DNA of 32,005 nt from UMGS1071 sp045638545 (GCA_045638545.1 JAZUBL010000053.1:1-32005); one strand, 5' to 3'. Positions 6,609-13,788 are shown, counted from the stretch's first letter. Numbers and translations are program-made. The notes: generated from the letters alone by a model not told the origin.

Positions 6609-8435
6609 ATGGTTTTTGACGAAACCATCATCTCAATCATCTCGGTTGTTTTATTCATTCTGAGAATTTTCATTCCATTCATCAGCATTGGCATTCTGAT
6701 CGGGTGTTTTGTTTCTCACCGCCGCGGACGAAGGCGGGACGAACCGGTTGTCTATCTGGAGGACATTGCCTCCAACCTGCACATTCCGGTTCTCTACTGG
6801 GAAAACTCCATTGGCCGCAGTAAAAGCTGCGACATCACCCTGCCAGACTCCGCCATCAGCCGCGACCACGCTGTGTTAATGCGCCGCGAGTCCGGCTGGG
6901 TCATTGCCGACACCAACTCCAAGGGCGGCACCTTCGTCAACGGCAAGCGGGTCAATAAGGAAGCTATGGTCCGCCCCGGCGACGTGATCACCATGGGCCG
7001 CGCCCATCTTTCCCTCAAGCGGGTAAACGATGTGGACGTGCCTGGCGAACTGTTCTCTGACTCCGAACGAAAGGCTGCACTGAAAGCACAGCGCAAAAAA
7101 ATGAAGCCTGCGCCAAACCCGGCAAAGCTGCTGTGGGGCGTTACACTGATTCAGCTGCTGCTGACACTGCAGTGTGTGTTCGGTACCGGCAAGCTGGCAC
7201 TGGAACCGATCATCTCCTTCGGTCTGCTGTTTGTGCTTTCCTGGGGCTTTTATTTATTCTCCCGCAAAGCGCTGGGCAGAGTCAGTTTTGAAATTGAAAC
7301 GGTCGGCCTGCTGCTAAGCAGCGTAGGCATCATGCTGCTGACCGGCGAAAGCCTGACGCCAAACTACACACAGATCATTGGTCTGTTCCTTGGCATCATC
7401 TTCTTCTGCTTCCTGAACTGGTTTATGGGAGACCTGGACCGGGTAATGAAAATGCGGCTGATCATTGCCATTGCAGCGATCATCTTCTTCATCATAAACC
7501 TGGTCTTCGGTTCTGCAACTTACGGCGCAAAGAACTGGATCCACATTGGTCCTGTTTCCATCCAGCCGTCTGAGTTCATTAAGATCGCCTTTATTTTCAC
7601 CGGCGCATCTACCCTGAACAAACTGCAGACCACCCGAAACCTGGGCGGCTTCCTGCTGTTCTCTGCAATGTGCCTCGGCGCATTGTTCCTGATGAAAGAC
7701 TTTGGTACCGCCTGCATCTTCTTCATCACCTTCTTAATCATCGCCTTTATGCGTTCCGGTTCCATCCGTACCATTATTCTGATCGTAGCCGGCGCAGGCT
7801 TTGGCGTATTCCTCATTCTGCAGTTCATGCCGTATATTGCAAACCGCTTTGCGGCATGGCGCCATGTTTGGGAATATGCAGACGCAGCCGGCTGGCAGCA
7901 GACCAGCTCCATGATGTACTCCGCATCCGGCGGTTTCTTCGGCCTTGGCCCTGGCAACGGCTTTATGAAGTACATCTTTGCCGGCGACAGCGACATCGTC
8001 TTCGGCATGATCTGCGAGGAACTGGGTCTGCTCATGGGCATTGTAATGCTGCTTGGCCTGGCAATGCTCATCCTGCTGTCCCGCTCCGACGTAACACGCA
8101 GCCGCTCCACCTTCTACTCCATTTCCGGATGCGCTGCTGCCGGCCTGCTGTTATTCCAGGCCTGCCTCAACGTCTTCGGTACTGTGGATATTCTGCCGCT
8201 GACCGGCGTTACACTGCCGTTTGTCAGCCTGGGCGGTTCCAGTATGGTGGCTGTGTGGGGTCTGCTTTCCTTCTGTAAAGCAGCGGACGAACGCACTTAT
8301 GCAGTCCGCAAGCAGAAAAAGAAAGCAGCACCGGAAGAGATCTACTCCAACACCATGGATGATCCGCAGCTTCGCTTCCGCCGTCAGGTAGAAGAGAACA
8401 ACAGACGATACAAAGAAGGAGGCGGTTCCCAATGA
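6609..8435 (+). CDS. FHA domain fused to a FtsW/RodA/SpoVE (SEDS) peptidoglycan polymerase
   Basis: A 608-aa membrane protein. An N-terminal helix (about 8-34) is followed by a cytoplasmic forkhead-associated domain (about 60-137) with the phosphothreonine-binding residues in place: SIGRS (68-72), SRDH (84-87) and NG (111-112). From about residue 170 on it is a SEDS protein with about ten membrane helices, containing MKDFGTA and GLGPGNG and the conserved closing segment PFVSLGGSS. SEDS proteins polymerise lipid II and work with a class B PBP, which is the next gene (ATGA overlap). FHA and SEDS are separate proteins in actinobacteria; here they are one chain, so Thr phosphorylation by a Ser/Thr kinase may steer the polymerase. 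That control is inference. AGAGGAGG precedes ATG 6609. Confidence 0.9.
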   Translation: MVFDETIISIISVVLFILRIFIPFISIGILIGCFVSHRRGRRRDEPVVYLEDIASNLHIPVLYWENSIGRSKSCDITLPDSAISRDHAVLMRRESGWVIADTNSKGGTFVNGKRVNKEAMVRPGDVITMGRAHLSLKRVNDVDVPGELFSDSERKAALKAQRKKMKPAPNPAKLLWGVTLIQLLLTLQCVFGTGKLALEPIISFGLLFVLSWGFYLFSRKALGRVSFEIETVGLLLSSVGIMLLTGESLTPNYTQIIGLFLGIIFFCFLNWFMGDLDRVMKMRLIIAIAAIIFFIINLVFGSATYGAKNWIHIGPVSIQPSEFIKIAFIFTGASTLNKLQTTRNLGGFLLFSAMCLGALFLMKDFGTACIFFITFLIIAFMRSGSIRTIILIVAGAGFGVFLILQFMPYIANRFAAWRHVWEYADAAGWQQTSSMMYSASGGFFGLGPGNGFMKYIFAGDSDIVFGMICEELGLLMGIVMLLGLAMLILLSRSDVTRSRSTFYSISGCAAAGLLLFQACLNVFGTVDILPLTGVTLPFVSLGGSSMVAVWGLLSFCKAADERTYAVRKQKKKAAPEEIYSNTMDDPQLRFRRQVEENNRRYKEGGGSQ

Positions 8436-9793
8436 AAACAGCGCGATTCCGCTCCCTGTTTCTGTATCTGATCCTGGGCGGCTTCCTTGCAGGCCTTATC
8501 TTCTTTGTGGCCTGCTTCCTGCTGCAGGGCGGCGGCTGGGCTATGCGCCCGGCAAACCAGCACCTGAGCGGCCAGACACAGCTTTCTTACGCCGGTGATA
8601 TCACCGACAGAGACGGCGAAGTCATTGCCCAGAGCGTAGAGGGCCAGCGTATTTATCACAACGATTACCTGACACGCTGTGCCCTCCTCCACGTAGTGGG
8701 CGACACCAACGGCTATATCTCTACCGGCATCCAGAGCGTATATCTTTCCAGCCTGACAGGCTTCAACCCTGTAATGGGCGTTACTGCTGCCAACAATGGC
8801 GGCGGCAGCGTAAAGATGACTGTCGATGCAGGGCTTTCCCGCCTTGCGTTAGAGCAGCTGGGATACCGCAACGGTGCCGTGGCACTGTATAACTACAAAA
8901 CAGGCGAAGTACTCTGCGATGTCAGCGCACCGTACTTCGATCCATCCAATGTGCCGAGCGACATTGACACCAACCCGGAATATGACGGTGCTTATCTGAA
9001 CAAAGCGCTGTCCGGTACTTTTACACCGGGTTCTATCTTTAAGATTGTAACTGCTGCCAGCGCTTTGGAAAATATTTCTGACATTGACAGCCGCACATTT
9101 GACTGCAGCGGCAAAACAACCATCAACGGCAACGTGATCGTCTGCGACAACAGCACTGCCCACGGCAATCAGGACCTGCAGGATGCTCTGACAAATTCCT
9201 GTAACGTAGCATTTGCCCAGCTGGCTGTAGAGCTTGGTCACAAAAAGATGATGGCTACTGCCAACGAAATGGGCTTTAACCGCAGCTTCTCTGTGGATGA
9301 CAACAAAACCGTAGCAAGCACCTATCAGGTCTCCGGTTCTACCGGCGAAGAAGGTCTGGCATGGTCCGGTATCGGTCAGTTCACCGACACCGCCAACCCA
9401 TACCACATGATGATCCTCATGGGCGCGATTGCAAACAACGGTACACCTGTTATGCCATACACTGTGGATAACACATCCCTGTTCGGCGGCGGTTCTTCCA
9501 CCGGCAAGCAGCTTTTGAACAAAGATACTGCCAATACGTTGAAAACTATGATGCGCAATAACGTCATCAACGGTTACGGTGACAGTATGTTCCCTGGTAT
9601 GGAGGTCTGCGCAAAGACCGGTACCGCGGAAGTGGAAGGCGAATCGCCTACCGGCTGGATCGTCGGTTTCTCTCAGAATCCTGACACACCATACGCCTTT
9701 GCAGTTGTAGTAGAGGAAGGCGGCTACGGCCGTACCTCTGCCGGCTATATTGCTTCTGCGCTGATGAGCGCTCTCTGCAACGGCTATTATTAA
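8432..9793 (+). CDS. class B penicillin-binding protein (PbpA-like transpeptidase)
   Basis: A 453-aa single-pass membrane protein: cytoplasmic basic end, membrane helix 10-32, short non-catalytic domain (about 50-140) and a C-terminal transpeptidase domain. The three active-site motifs are intact: SIFK (Ser201, Lys204), SCN (256-258) and KTG (395-397). It is short for a class B PBP and similar in size and layout to actinobacterial PbpA, the partner of RodA. It would cross-link peptidoglycan made by the SEDS protein encoded just upstream; the two frames overlap by four bases and share one terminator. AAGGAGG stands nine bases before the ATG. Confidence 0.9.
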   Translation: MKTARFRSLFLYLILGGFLAGLIFFVACFLLQGGGWAMRPANQHLSGQTQLSYAGDITDRDGEVIAQSVEGQRIYHNDYLTRCALLHVVGDTNGYISTGIQSVYLSSLTGFNPVMGVTAANNGGGSVKMTVDAGLSRLALEQLGYRNGAVALYNYKTGEVLCDVSAPYFDPSNVPSDIDTNPEYDGAYLNKALSGTFTPGSIFKIVTAASALENISDIDSRTFDCSGKTTINGNVIVCDNSTAHGNQDLQDALTNSCNVAFAQLAVELGHKKMMATANEMGFNRSFSVDDNKTVASTYQVSGSTGEEGLAWSGIGQFTDTANPYHMMILMGAIANNGTPVMPYTVDNTSLFGGGSSTGKQLLNKDTANTLKTMMRNNVINGYGDSMFPGMEVCAKTGTAEVEGESPTGWIVGFSQNPDTPYAFAVVVEEGGYGRTSAGYIASALMSALCNGYY

Positions 9794-9799
9794 ACAGAA

Positions 9800-9830
9800 A
9801 AACCCTCCCCACTGCGGGGAGGGTTTTTTA
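9800..9830 (+). terminator. Rho-independent terminator of the SEDS-PBP unit
   Basis: AAACCCTCCCC (9800-9810) pairs with GGGGAGGGTTT (9816-9826) over an ACTGC loop and ends in T6, just after the PBP stop codon. Confidence 0.9.
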
Positions 9831-9860
9831 TTTTATAAAAGAGGAATATTAAAAAATAAC

Positions 9861-9879
9861 GGGCGGTCATTGACCGCCC
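9861..9879. repeat. REP-like palindrome
   Basis: GGGCGGTCA, one T, TGACCGCCC: a perfect 9-bp inverted repeat followed by CTACG. Short elements of this make-up are scattered through many clostridial genomes. This is the only copy in the window. Confidence 0.6.
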
Positions 9880-9951
9880 CTACGTACGCAGAGGCAGCAT
9901 GAATATATGAACCAGATTTCCGCCAACTACCCTTCCCTTTTAAATTTTAGC

Positions 9952-9984
9952 AAAAAAAGAGACAGTAACGATACTGTTACTGTC
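9952..9984 (-). terminator. leftward intrinsic terminator of the small RNA
   Basis: Perfect 9-bp stem (9961-9969 with 9976-9984), 6-nt loop and a T7 tail on the minus strand. It could also end read-through from tadA. Confidence 0.75.
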
Positions 9985-10055
9985 TAATAGGGGGTTTGGG
10001 TATGGGGTTGTGTTTGGGTGGTCCGCCTCTTCGCTTAGCGTATCTCCCTCTCACT
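9952..10055 (-). ncRNA. candidate leftward small RNA, about 104 nt
   Basis: A minus-strand promoter (-10 at 10062-10067) and a minus-strand terminator frame this stretch: GACAGTAAC (9961-9969) pairs with GTTACTGTC (9976-9984) and runs into T7 (9958-9952). No coding frame with a ribosome site lies between. The RNA would carry a small 5' hairpin region (around 10030-10040), then a long C-rich single-stranded run (C-tracts complementary to 9990-10018), then the terminator stem. C-rich loops of Firmicutes sRNAs often pair with Shine-Dalgarno sequences. I cannot assign it to a known RNA family. Transcription is inferred, not shown. Confidence 0.5.
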
Positions 10056-10061
10056 GTCTTT

Positions 10062-10092
10062 ATTATACACGAGGAAGTCTGAGCATTTTCAA
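10062..10092 (-). promoter_or_regulatory. leftward promoter of the small RNA
   Basis: On the minus strand TTGAAA (10087-10092) and a perfect TATAAT (10062-10067), separated by 19 bp, slightly longer than usual. Confidence 0.5.
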
Positions 10093-10230
10093 ACAAATTA
10101 TTGTTAAATTGTAAACAGTTTGTGTCTAACTGCCAAAACCCCCTGTTTTTATTTGAAATTGCACAAAGATTTTTCTGAAAAAGATTGATAAAAAGAAAAA
10201 TACTGGAAAATTAAACAAAATATGTCCCAT
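10093..10230. other. AT-rich gap downstream of tadA
   Basis: Apart from a small CAGTT/AACTG hairpin near 10115-10133 and A/T-only hairpin potential around 10170-10190, I see no gene or clear site in this part of the 437-base gap between the PBP and tadA. Confidence 0.5.
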
Positions 10231-10734
10231 TTATCGGAACAATGGTTTTTTCCATTTCGGCCGTTTTTTCATGTCCTCCCGCAGCCAGAGAAAGAACTCC
10301 TGCAGCACCTGGGAGCACTCTTCTTCCAGGATACCGGTGGTCAGTTTCGGCTTGTGGGTAAACTGCTCAAACAGGTTGCTGACAGAACCGCAAGCGCCGT
10401 TTTTATTATCCTTTGCGCCGTAATACACGTGCGGAATGCGAGCGTTGATAATCGCACCGGCACACATCGGGCATGGCTCCAGCGTTACATACAGCTCACA
10501 CTGCCACACCCGCCAGCCGCCCAGGGCTTTGCAGGCACAGTCAATGGCTTCGATCTCCGCATGGCACAGGGCATTTTTTTCTTTTTCCCGGCGGTTGCGT
10601 CCTGTAGCGATGATCTCACCGTTCATTACCACTACAGCACCTACAGGGATCTCCCCTTCTGCGGCAGCTTCTCTGGCCAGTTCCAGAGCTTCCTTCATAT
10701 AAAATTCCGGTTCTTTTTGTTCAATAATCGGCAT
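10231..10734 (-). CDS. tadA: tRNA-specific adenosine deaminase TadA
   Basis: A 167-aa enzyme that deaminates the wobble adenosine of tRNA-Arg(ACG) to inosine. It shows the cytidine/deoxycytidylate deaminase zinc motifs: HAE (58-60, with Glu60 the proton shuttle) and PCPMC (87-91, Cys88 and Cys91 binding zinc with His58), plus IPVGAVVV near the N-terminus. The start is ATG 10734 with AAGGAG seven bases upstream; the open frame runs further upstream but only into the preceding gene. The gap to the CPBP protease stop is 14 bases, so the two are in one unit. The tail KKRPKWKKPLFR is basic, as expected for tRNA binding. Confidence 0.93.
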   Translation of the reverse strand: MPIIEQKEPEFYMKEALELAREAAAEGEIPVGAVVVMNGEIIATGRNRREKEKNALCHAEIEAIDCACKALGGWRVWQCELYVTLEPCPMCAGAIINARIPHVYYGAKDNKNGACGSVSNLFEQFTHKPKLTTGILEEECSQVLQEFFLWLREDMKKRPKWKKPLFR

Positions 10735-10748
10735 AAGAACACTCCTTG

Positions 10749-11765
10749 TCAGATCCATGGAAAAATAGTTTCCGCAACACAGTATAAAATAATGAGCCAT
10801 GTGCCCGGAGCGGAAATCCACGCAAAAATGCGGGACAACAGCGGCAATGGGTTCCGTACCGCTGCCGCTCTCGGCAGAAAAAAGCCACGATGCTTCCACA
10901 GCAGGAACAATGCAGCCAGCGCCCCCAGCACAAACATCCCGTAGAAAATACAGCTGTAAGTGATATTATAAGCTGCCGTCGGCATCAGGTCTTTCATTAC
11001 ATCCGGGAAGCAGGCAAAGGCATTGTTAAAAAAGTGGATGGCAATGGTCAGCCAGATATTATTGGTGCGGACAAGAATATAACCCAGCGCCAGACCAACC
11101 AGAAACGCAAACGGAATCTGCTCCAGATTGCTGTGGAAAATACCAAACAGCAAAGAACTGACCACAATAGCCATGCCATCACCAAAACGGCGAAGCTGCC
11201 CCAGCAGAATACCGCGGAAGATAAACTCCTCATAAAAAGCCGGCAGCACAGCAGTGCGCACTACATACAGAATGGTAGCCATTACGGACGGTTCTGCGTA
11301 ATCAATGCCAATGCCGCCGGAGCCGCCGCTGCCTTCAATAGTCGGCACGATGGATTCCAGCAGGTCATGGAGCCAGCCGGCCGGCAGGTTGGACATCAGC
11401 GCCAGAGCAGAGCCCAATACAAACAGCGCAATGCCGTAAGAAGGCTTCACTCTGCTGCAGGGCAGCACGCGGCCAAGAGGCATTCTGGCTGCAAGTATAT
11501 ACAGCAGGCCCGGAATGAAAAAGCTGAGAATAAACGAGGCGCCTACCAGCAGATAATACAGCGTTGGGTGCAGATAGGAATAGCCGGCATAAACAAGGGA
11601 GCCTTCGTACCCGATGCCTTTGAGGAACCAGGTAAACAGCTTGGTTGTCGTTAACTGCGCCATGCAGCAGCAGAACAGGAAGAATCCCAGACCGTTGCTG
11701 GTGCGGCGCAGCTGCCGTCTGCCGTCTTTGTATGATAGCTGCGCACCGGGACAACAGCCCGGCAC
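10749..11765 (-). CDS. CPBP family intramembrane metalloprotease
   Basis: A protein of at least 338 aa with about eight membrane helices and the CPBP (Abi/Rce1-like) motifs in order: EEFIFRG (Glu179, Glu180, Arg184), FGIFH (His211) and HFFNN (His244, Asn248). Family members cleave CAAX-like or membrane peptides or serve in peptide immunity; the substrate is unknown. The GTG at 11765 has no ribosome site. A perfect AGGAGGTGA at 11796-11804 is instead followed in frame by ATT (11792) and CTG (11789), with a stop just before, so the true start may be one of these non-AUG codons, adding eight or nine residues. A long folded leader precedes it. tadA follows after 14 bases. Confidence 0.87.
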   Translation of the reverse strand: MPGCCPGAQLSYKDGRRQLRRTSNGLGFFLFCCCMAQLTTTKLFTWFLKGIGYEGSLVYAGYSYLHPTLYYLLVGASFILSFFIPGLLYILAARMPLGRVLPCSRVKPSYGIALFVLGSALALMSNLPAGWLHDLLESIVPTIEGSGGSGGIGIDYAEPSVMATILYVVRTAVLPAFYEEFIFRGILLGQLRRFGDGMAIVVSSLLFGIFHSNLEQIPFAFLVGLALGYILVRTNNIWLTIAIHFFNNAFACFPDVMKDLMPTAAYNITYSCIFYGMFVLGALAALFLLWKHRGFFLPRAAAVRNPLPLLSRIFAWISAPGTWLIILYCVAETIFPWI

Positions 11766-11795
11766 CGCTATATTTTTGCTTCGATCCAGAATCCT

Positions 11796-11993
11796 TCACC
11801 TCCTGTCCGGATGCCCGGACGAGCAATCGCTCGCCCTCGCAGATATCGTAACTGCACGCCTCGAAAAAGTTCCGCGCAAAAGAGAGGAACTTCTTCCACA
11901 GAACAAGCTCTGGGGAAATTACGTCATGATTTTCTCCATTCCCCTGGCCAGCGCGCAGGTGCGGGCCAAAGGAATGCGAGGCTGCTTTTGTGC
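11796..11993 (-). promoter_or_regulatory. highly structured leader of the CPBP-tadA unit
   Basis: About 200 bases without a credible gene between a likely start point (near 11993) and the ribosome site. Hairpins: 13-bp arms 11937-11949/11964-11976 (two G-U pairs); AAGTTCC/GGAACTT 11867-11873/11886-11892 followed on the minus strand by T5, like an internal terminator; an 8-bp stem GGGCGAGC/GCTCGTCC around 11821-11840; and GTCCGG/CCGGAC directly before AGGAGGTGA. The order looks like an attenuator-type regulatory leader. No known RNA class is recognised. Confidence 0.4.
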
Positions 11994-11999
11994 AGGAGA

Positions 12000-12029
12000 A
12001 TTTTAATATTTACAGTTTTATGATAACAA
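12000..12029 (-). promoter_or_regulatory. leftward promoter of the CPBP-tadA unit
   Basis: TTGTTA (12024-12029), 18 bp, TAAAAT (12000-12005) on the minus strand. The -35 overlaps the T-run of the upstream thioesterase terminator. Confidence 0.45.
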
Positions 12030-12055
12030 AAAGGCCCCCTTCTGTAAAGGGAGCC
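12028..12055 (-). terminator. terminator of the thioesterase gene
   Basis: On the minus strand GGCTCCCTT pairs with AAGGGGGCC (12047-12055 with 12033-12041, one G-U) across a 5-nt loop and is followed by T5. Confidence 0.8.
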
Positions 12056-12086
12056 AACGTGTCGGAATCACGAACTTTCCGTAAAC

Positions 12087-12830
12087 TTATTTTGCAATCG
12101 GTGCAATCTCTACCATTGCATCAAAGCACTTGCCGCGCTCATGGAAGCCTGTGAAATAAATCACACCATCCTGCTCCAGTGCATGAAGCTCCAGAACGTC
12201 GCCCTGAGAAGCCTCATTGGAGAACAGGATATCCAGCTTCTTGAACTCCATACCGGTCATGCCGCCCGGCATAAAGTCGCAGATGATGTCTGCATAAACG
12301 CAGTTATTCAGGTGGCCAAAGTAGTCGATGTCAGAGTACTTTACTTCTCTTGTACCAACCAGCGGCATATCTTCCGGCAGCTTCATGCGGCCCATGCGCT
12401 CGTGAGAGAGACCAAGCTCTTCCGCAGTTACTACATTCATGCCTTCTACTTTATTCGGGCGGAGGATCTTTCTCTCTGTCAGATCCATCAGCACCCAGCC
12501 TGTGGTGGACTCTACCAGCGCATTGCCGTCATCGTCGCGCATAATGCAGTCACGAATCCACTGGGTACCCTTCATCTCACGGTGCCATGTTTCGCAGTTT
12601 ACCATTTCGCCTGCTTTTGGTGTGCGGTTAAAGGTAATGCTGGTGCGCACAGAGATAAATGCCATGTCGCGATCCTTCAGTGTCTGGTAGCCGTTGCCCA
12701 CAACTTCGCAGTGAGCATCAGAGAGCTCCTGAAAGTATTTCATGGCACAGGATGCTCTGATCTGTCTGTCGCGGGAGCTGTCCGGAGAGAGCACCTTTGT
12801 GCGGAATCCATAGGTCTTGTTGTTTTCCAT
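12087..12830 (-). CDS. acyl-ACP thioesterase (FatA/FatB-like)
   Basis: A 247-aa double-hotdog enzyme that releases fatty acids from acyl carrier protein. The first hotdog (about 1-130) has the FFQE-like segment MKYFQELSDAH and the strand pattern WIRDCIMRD...GWVLMD. The second (about 145-247) carries the catalytic-type motif SDIDYFGHLNNCVY, with Asp, His and Asn placed as in plant and bacterial FAT enzymes. I chose ATG 12830: AGAAGG lies about ten bases upstream, and the earlier in-frame ATG at 12866 lies against the -10 box, where it could hardly be transcribed. Single-gene unit with its own promoter and terminator. Confidence 0.87.
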   Translation of the reverse strand: MENNKTYGFRTKVLSPDSSRDRQIRASCAMKYFQELSDAHCEVVGNGYQTLKDRDMAFISVRTSITFNRTPKAGEMVNCETWHREMKGTQWIRDCIMRDDDGNALVESTTGWVLMDLTERKILRPNKVEGMNVVTAEELGLSHERMGRMKLPEDMPLVGTREVKYSDIDYFGHLNNCVYADIICDFMPGGMTGMEFKKLDILFSNEASQGDVLELHALEQDGVIYFTGFHERGKCFDAMVEIAPIAK

Positions 12831-12866
12831 TCTGATACAACCTTCTTTTTCATATGATTGTTCCAT

Positions 12867-12875
12867 AGTATATCA
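12867..12875 (-). promoter_or_regulatory. extended -10 promoter of the thioesterase gene
   Basis: TGA-TATACT on the minus strand (-10 at 12867-12872), about 37 bases before the chosen start codon. The -35 is poor. Confidence 0.5.
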
Positions 12876-13041
12876 TAGTTCTGCAGTTTTTTCATTACCA
12901 ATGTGTTAAAACCTGTCTGACTAAATTACAAAAAAGCCCATACTTCTGCCATTTTTCGAGAATCGATAGAGAAACATGATAGCTCATGCAAAGAAAATGT
13001 ATTAATCCTGTGATCGTAATTGTAAAATTTCCGCAAATGAA

Positions 13042-13070
13042 TTCTTTTCTTCCGGAATTTGTGATAGAAT
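13042..13070 (+). promoter_or_regulatory. extended -10 promoter of the Smr gene
   Basis: TTCTTT (13042-13047), 17 bp, TGA-TAGAAT (-10 at 13065-13070). The preceding part of the 279-base divergent gap holds only a small CATGA/TCATG palindrome (12975-12988). Confidence 0.5.
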
Positions 13071-13109
13071 GGAAGTGATATACAAAAATCAGGAAAGGAG
13101 GCGTTGACC

Positions 13110-13367
13110 ATGGTTGTTTCCGGAACAGGCCAGAAAATCATGTCAGCGGATATTCACGGCATGACCGTGTCTGACGCAAAGCGGGAGCTGGAAAAGCTGC
13201 TGTCCCGCATTGGCCCAAAAACAGAAGAACTGCTGGTCATTCACGGCTACAACGGCGGCACCGGCCTGCGTGACATGGTTCGCGGCCCATTAAAGCACCC
13301 GCGGATCGAAAGCAAGATCCTTTCTCTGAATGCCGGCCAAACAAGAATTTTACTCAAAGCAAAATAA
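13110..13367 (+). CDS. small Smr (small MutS-related) domain protein
   Basis: An 85-aa stand-alone Smr domain, the size of the C-terminal nuclease domain of MutS2. The motifs are present: DIHGMTVSDAKREL (residues 14-27), then LLVIHGYNGGTGLRDMV, the form of the usual VIHGxGxGxLR loop, with a two-residue longer turn. Smr domains nick or bind branched DNA or RNA; a lone domain of this kind has no fixed role. ATG 13110 is preferred to TTG 13104 because GGAGG (13097-13101) is eight bases before it and only two before the TTG. It has its own promoter and a terminator shared with the opposing gene. Confidence 0.82.
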   Translation: MVVSGTGQKIMSADIHGMTVSDAKRELEKLLSRIGPKTEELLVIHGYNGGTGLRDMVRGPLKHPRIESKILSLNAGQTRILLKAK

Positions 13368-13388
13368 CACCACTGGTGTAAGCATAAA

Positions 13389-13421
13389 AAAAGACCGCTC
13401 CCCCTTACGGAGCGGTCTTTT
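13389..13421. terminator. bidirectional terminator between the Smr gene and the Cys-rich gene
   Basis: AAAAGACCGCTCC (13389-13401) pairs perfectly with GGAGCGGTCTTTT (13409-13421) over a 7-nt loop, with A- and T-runs on both sides. The stop codon of the leftward Cys-rich gene lies in the loop, so the right arm of this stem also encodes the last residues of that protein. Confidence 0.88.
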
Positions 13422-13572
13422 GCTTTTCCCACTGACTGCATGCATTGTGCGACGGCTTTCGTGTTGTTGTTTTTGGGCAGGCACAGTGACCGCAGTCAGC
13501 CGGATAATAAAATCCATCTTTTTTTGTATAATGCGGCCGATAATAAGCACAGCTGCTGCAAGTACCTTCCAC
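13405..13572 (-). CDS. very small cysteine-rich protein
   Basis: A 55-aa frame, too short for routine gene calling. It begins with GTG 13572 and contains CSSC (5-8), an aromatic block AYYRPHY (9-15), CGHCAC (27-32) and a last Cys45 in NACSQW, then a basic Thr/Lys-rich stretch between. Spacing CxxC...CxxCxC...C suggests a zinc-binding knuckle. Similar short C..C.YYRQHY...CGHC proteins are, from memory, common in gut Clostridia and their phages and have no known function. It starts 5 bases after the stop of the RHH gene, so the two are one unit with translational coupling; its own ribosome site is weak. The ending KQKTAP is encoded by the terminator arm. Real gene: likely. Confidence 0.68.
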   Translation of the reverse strand: MEGTCSSCAYYRPHYTKKDGFYYPADCGHCACPKTTTRKPSHNACSQWEKQKTAP

Positions 13573-13577
13573 TGGTT

Positions 13578-13745
13578 TTAAAACCTGAAACAGTGGGGAA
13601 TCTGCTTTTGCTGGCGGATATATCCACGGAGAATCAGACGGAGCTTACTGGAAATCGTGCGGTTTTCCTGCAGAGCCTCCTTTTGAATGGCTTCGGCTAC
13701 AGTTTCTTCAATCACAAAGCTAAGTTGTTTTGTTGGACGTTTCAT
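13578..13745 (-). CDS. small ribbon-helix-helix (CopG/Arc-like) DNA-binding protein
   Basis: A 55-aa frame beginning MKRPTKQLSFVIEE. The pattern is a basic beta strand (KQLSFVI, residues 6-12), a first helix (EETVAEAIQKEALQEN), a turn (RTISS) and a second helix (KLRLILRGYIRQQ), which is the RHH fold used by CopG, Arc and many antitoxins. GGGGTGA stands before ATG 13745. It is driven by a consensus promoter across a 25-bp palindrome that it or the XRE protein may bind. It could be an antitoxin, but the next gene does not look like a known toxin. Very short; supported by fold pattern, ribosome site and promoter together. Confidence 0.72.
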   Translation of the reverse strand: MKRPTKQLSFVIEETVAEAIQKEALQENRTISSKLRLILRGYIRQQKQIPHCFRF

Positions 13746-13763
13746 AAAATTAAATCACCCCTC

Positions 13764-13788
13764 GAATTATCCTGAAACAGGATAATTC
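13764..13788. promoter_or_regulatory. 25-bp perfect palindromic operator
   Basis: GAATTATCCTG (13764-13774), AAA, CAGGATAATTC (13778-13788): 11-bp perfect arms. It covers the predicted start of the leftward RHH transcript and the -35 zone of the rightward XRE promoter, so one bound dimer could block both. A second, weaker inverted repeat ATTATAC/GTATAAT (13791-13797/13805-13811) is formed by the two facing -10 boxes. Confidence 0.75.

Noticed and set aside
11614..12023. Rightward open frames over the CPBP leader
   Set aside because: They overlap the protease start and the leader hairpins, have no ribosome site and no recognisable product.
12926..13141. 71-codon leftward frame overlapping the Smr start
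   Set aside because: No ribosome site; crosses the Smr promoter; low-complexity product.
13405..13745. Calling the RHH/Cys-rich pair a toxin-antitoxin system
   Set aside because: The RHH protein would fit an antitoxin, but the Cys-rich partner resembles no toxin fold and the XRE gene gives another explanation for the operator.
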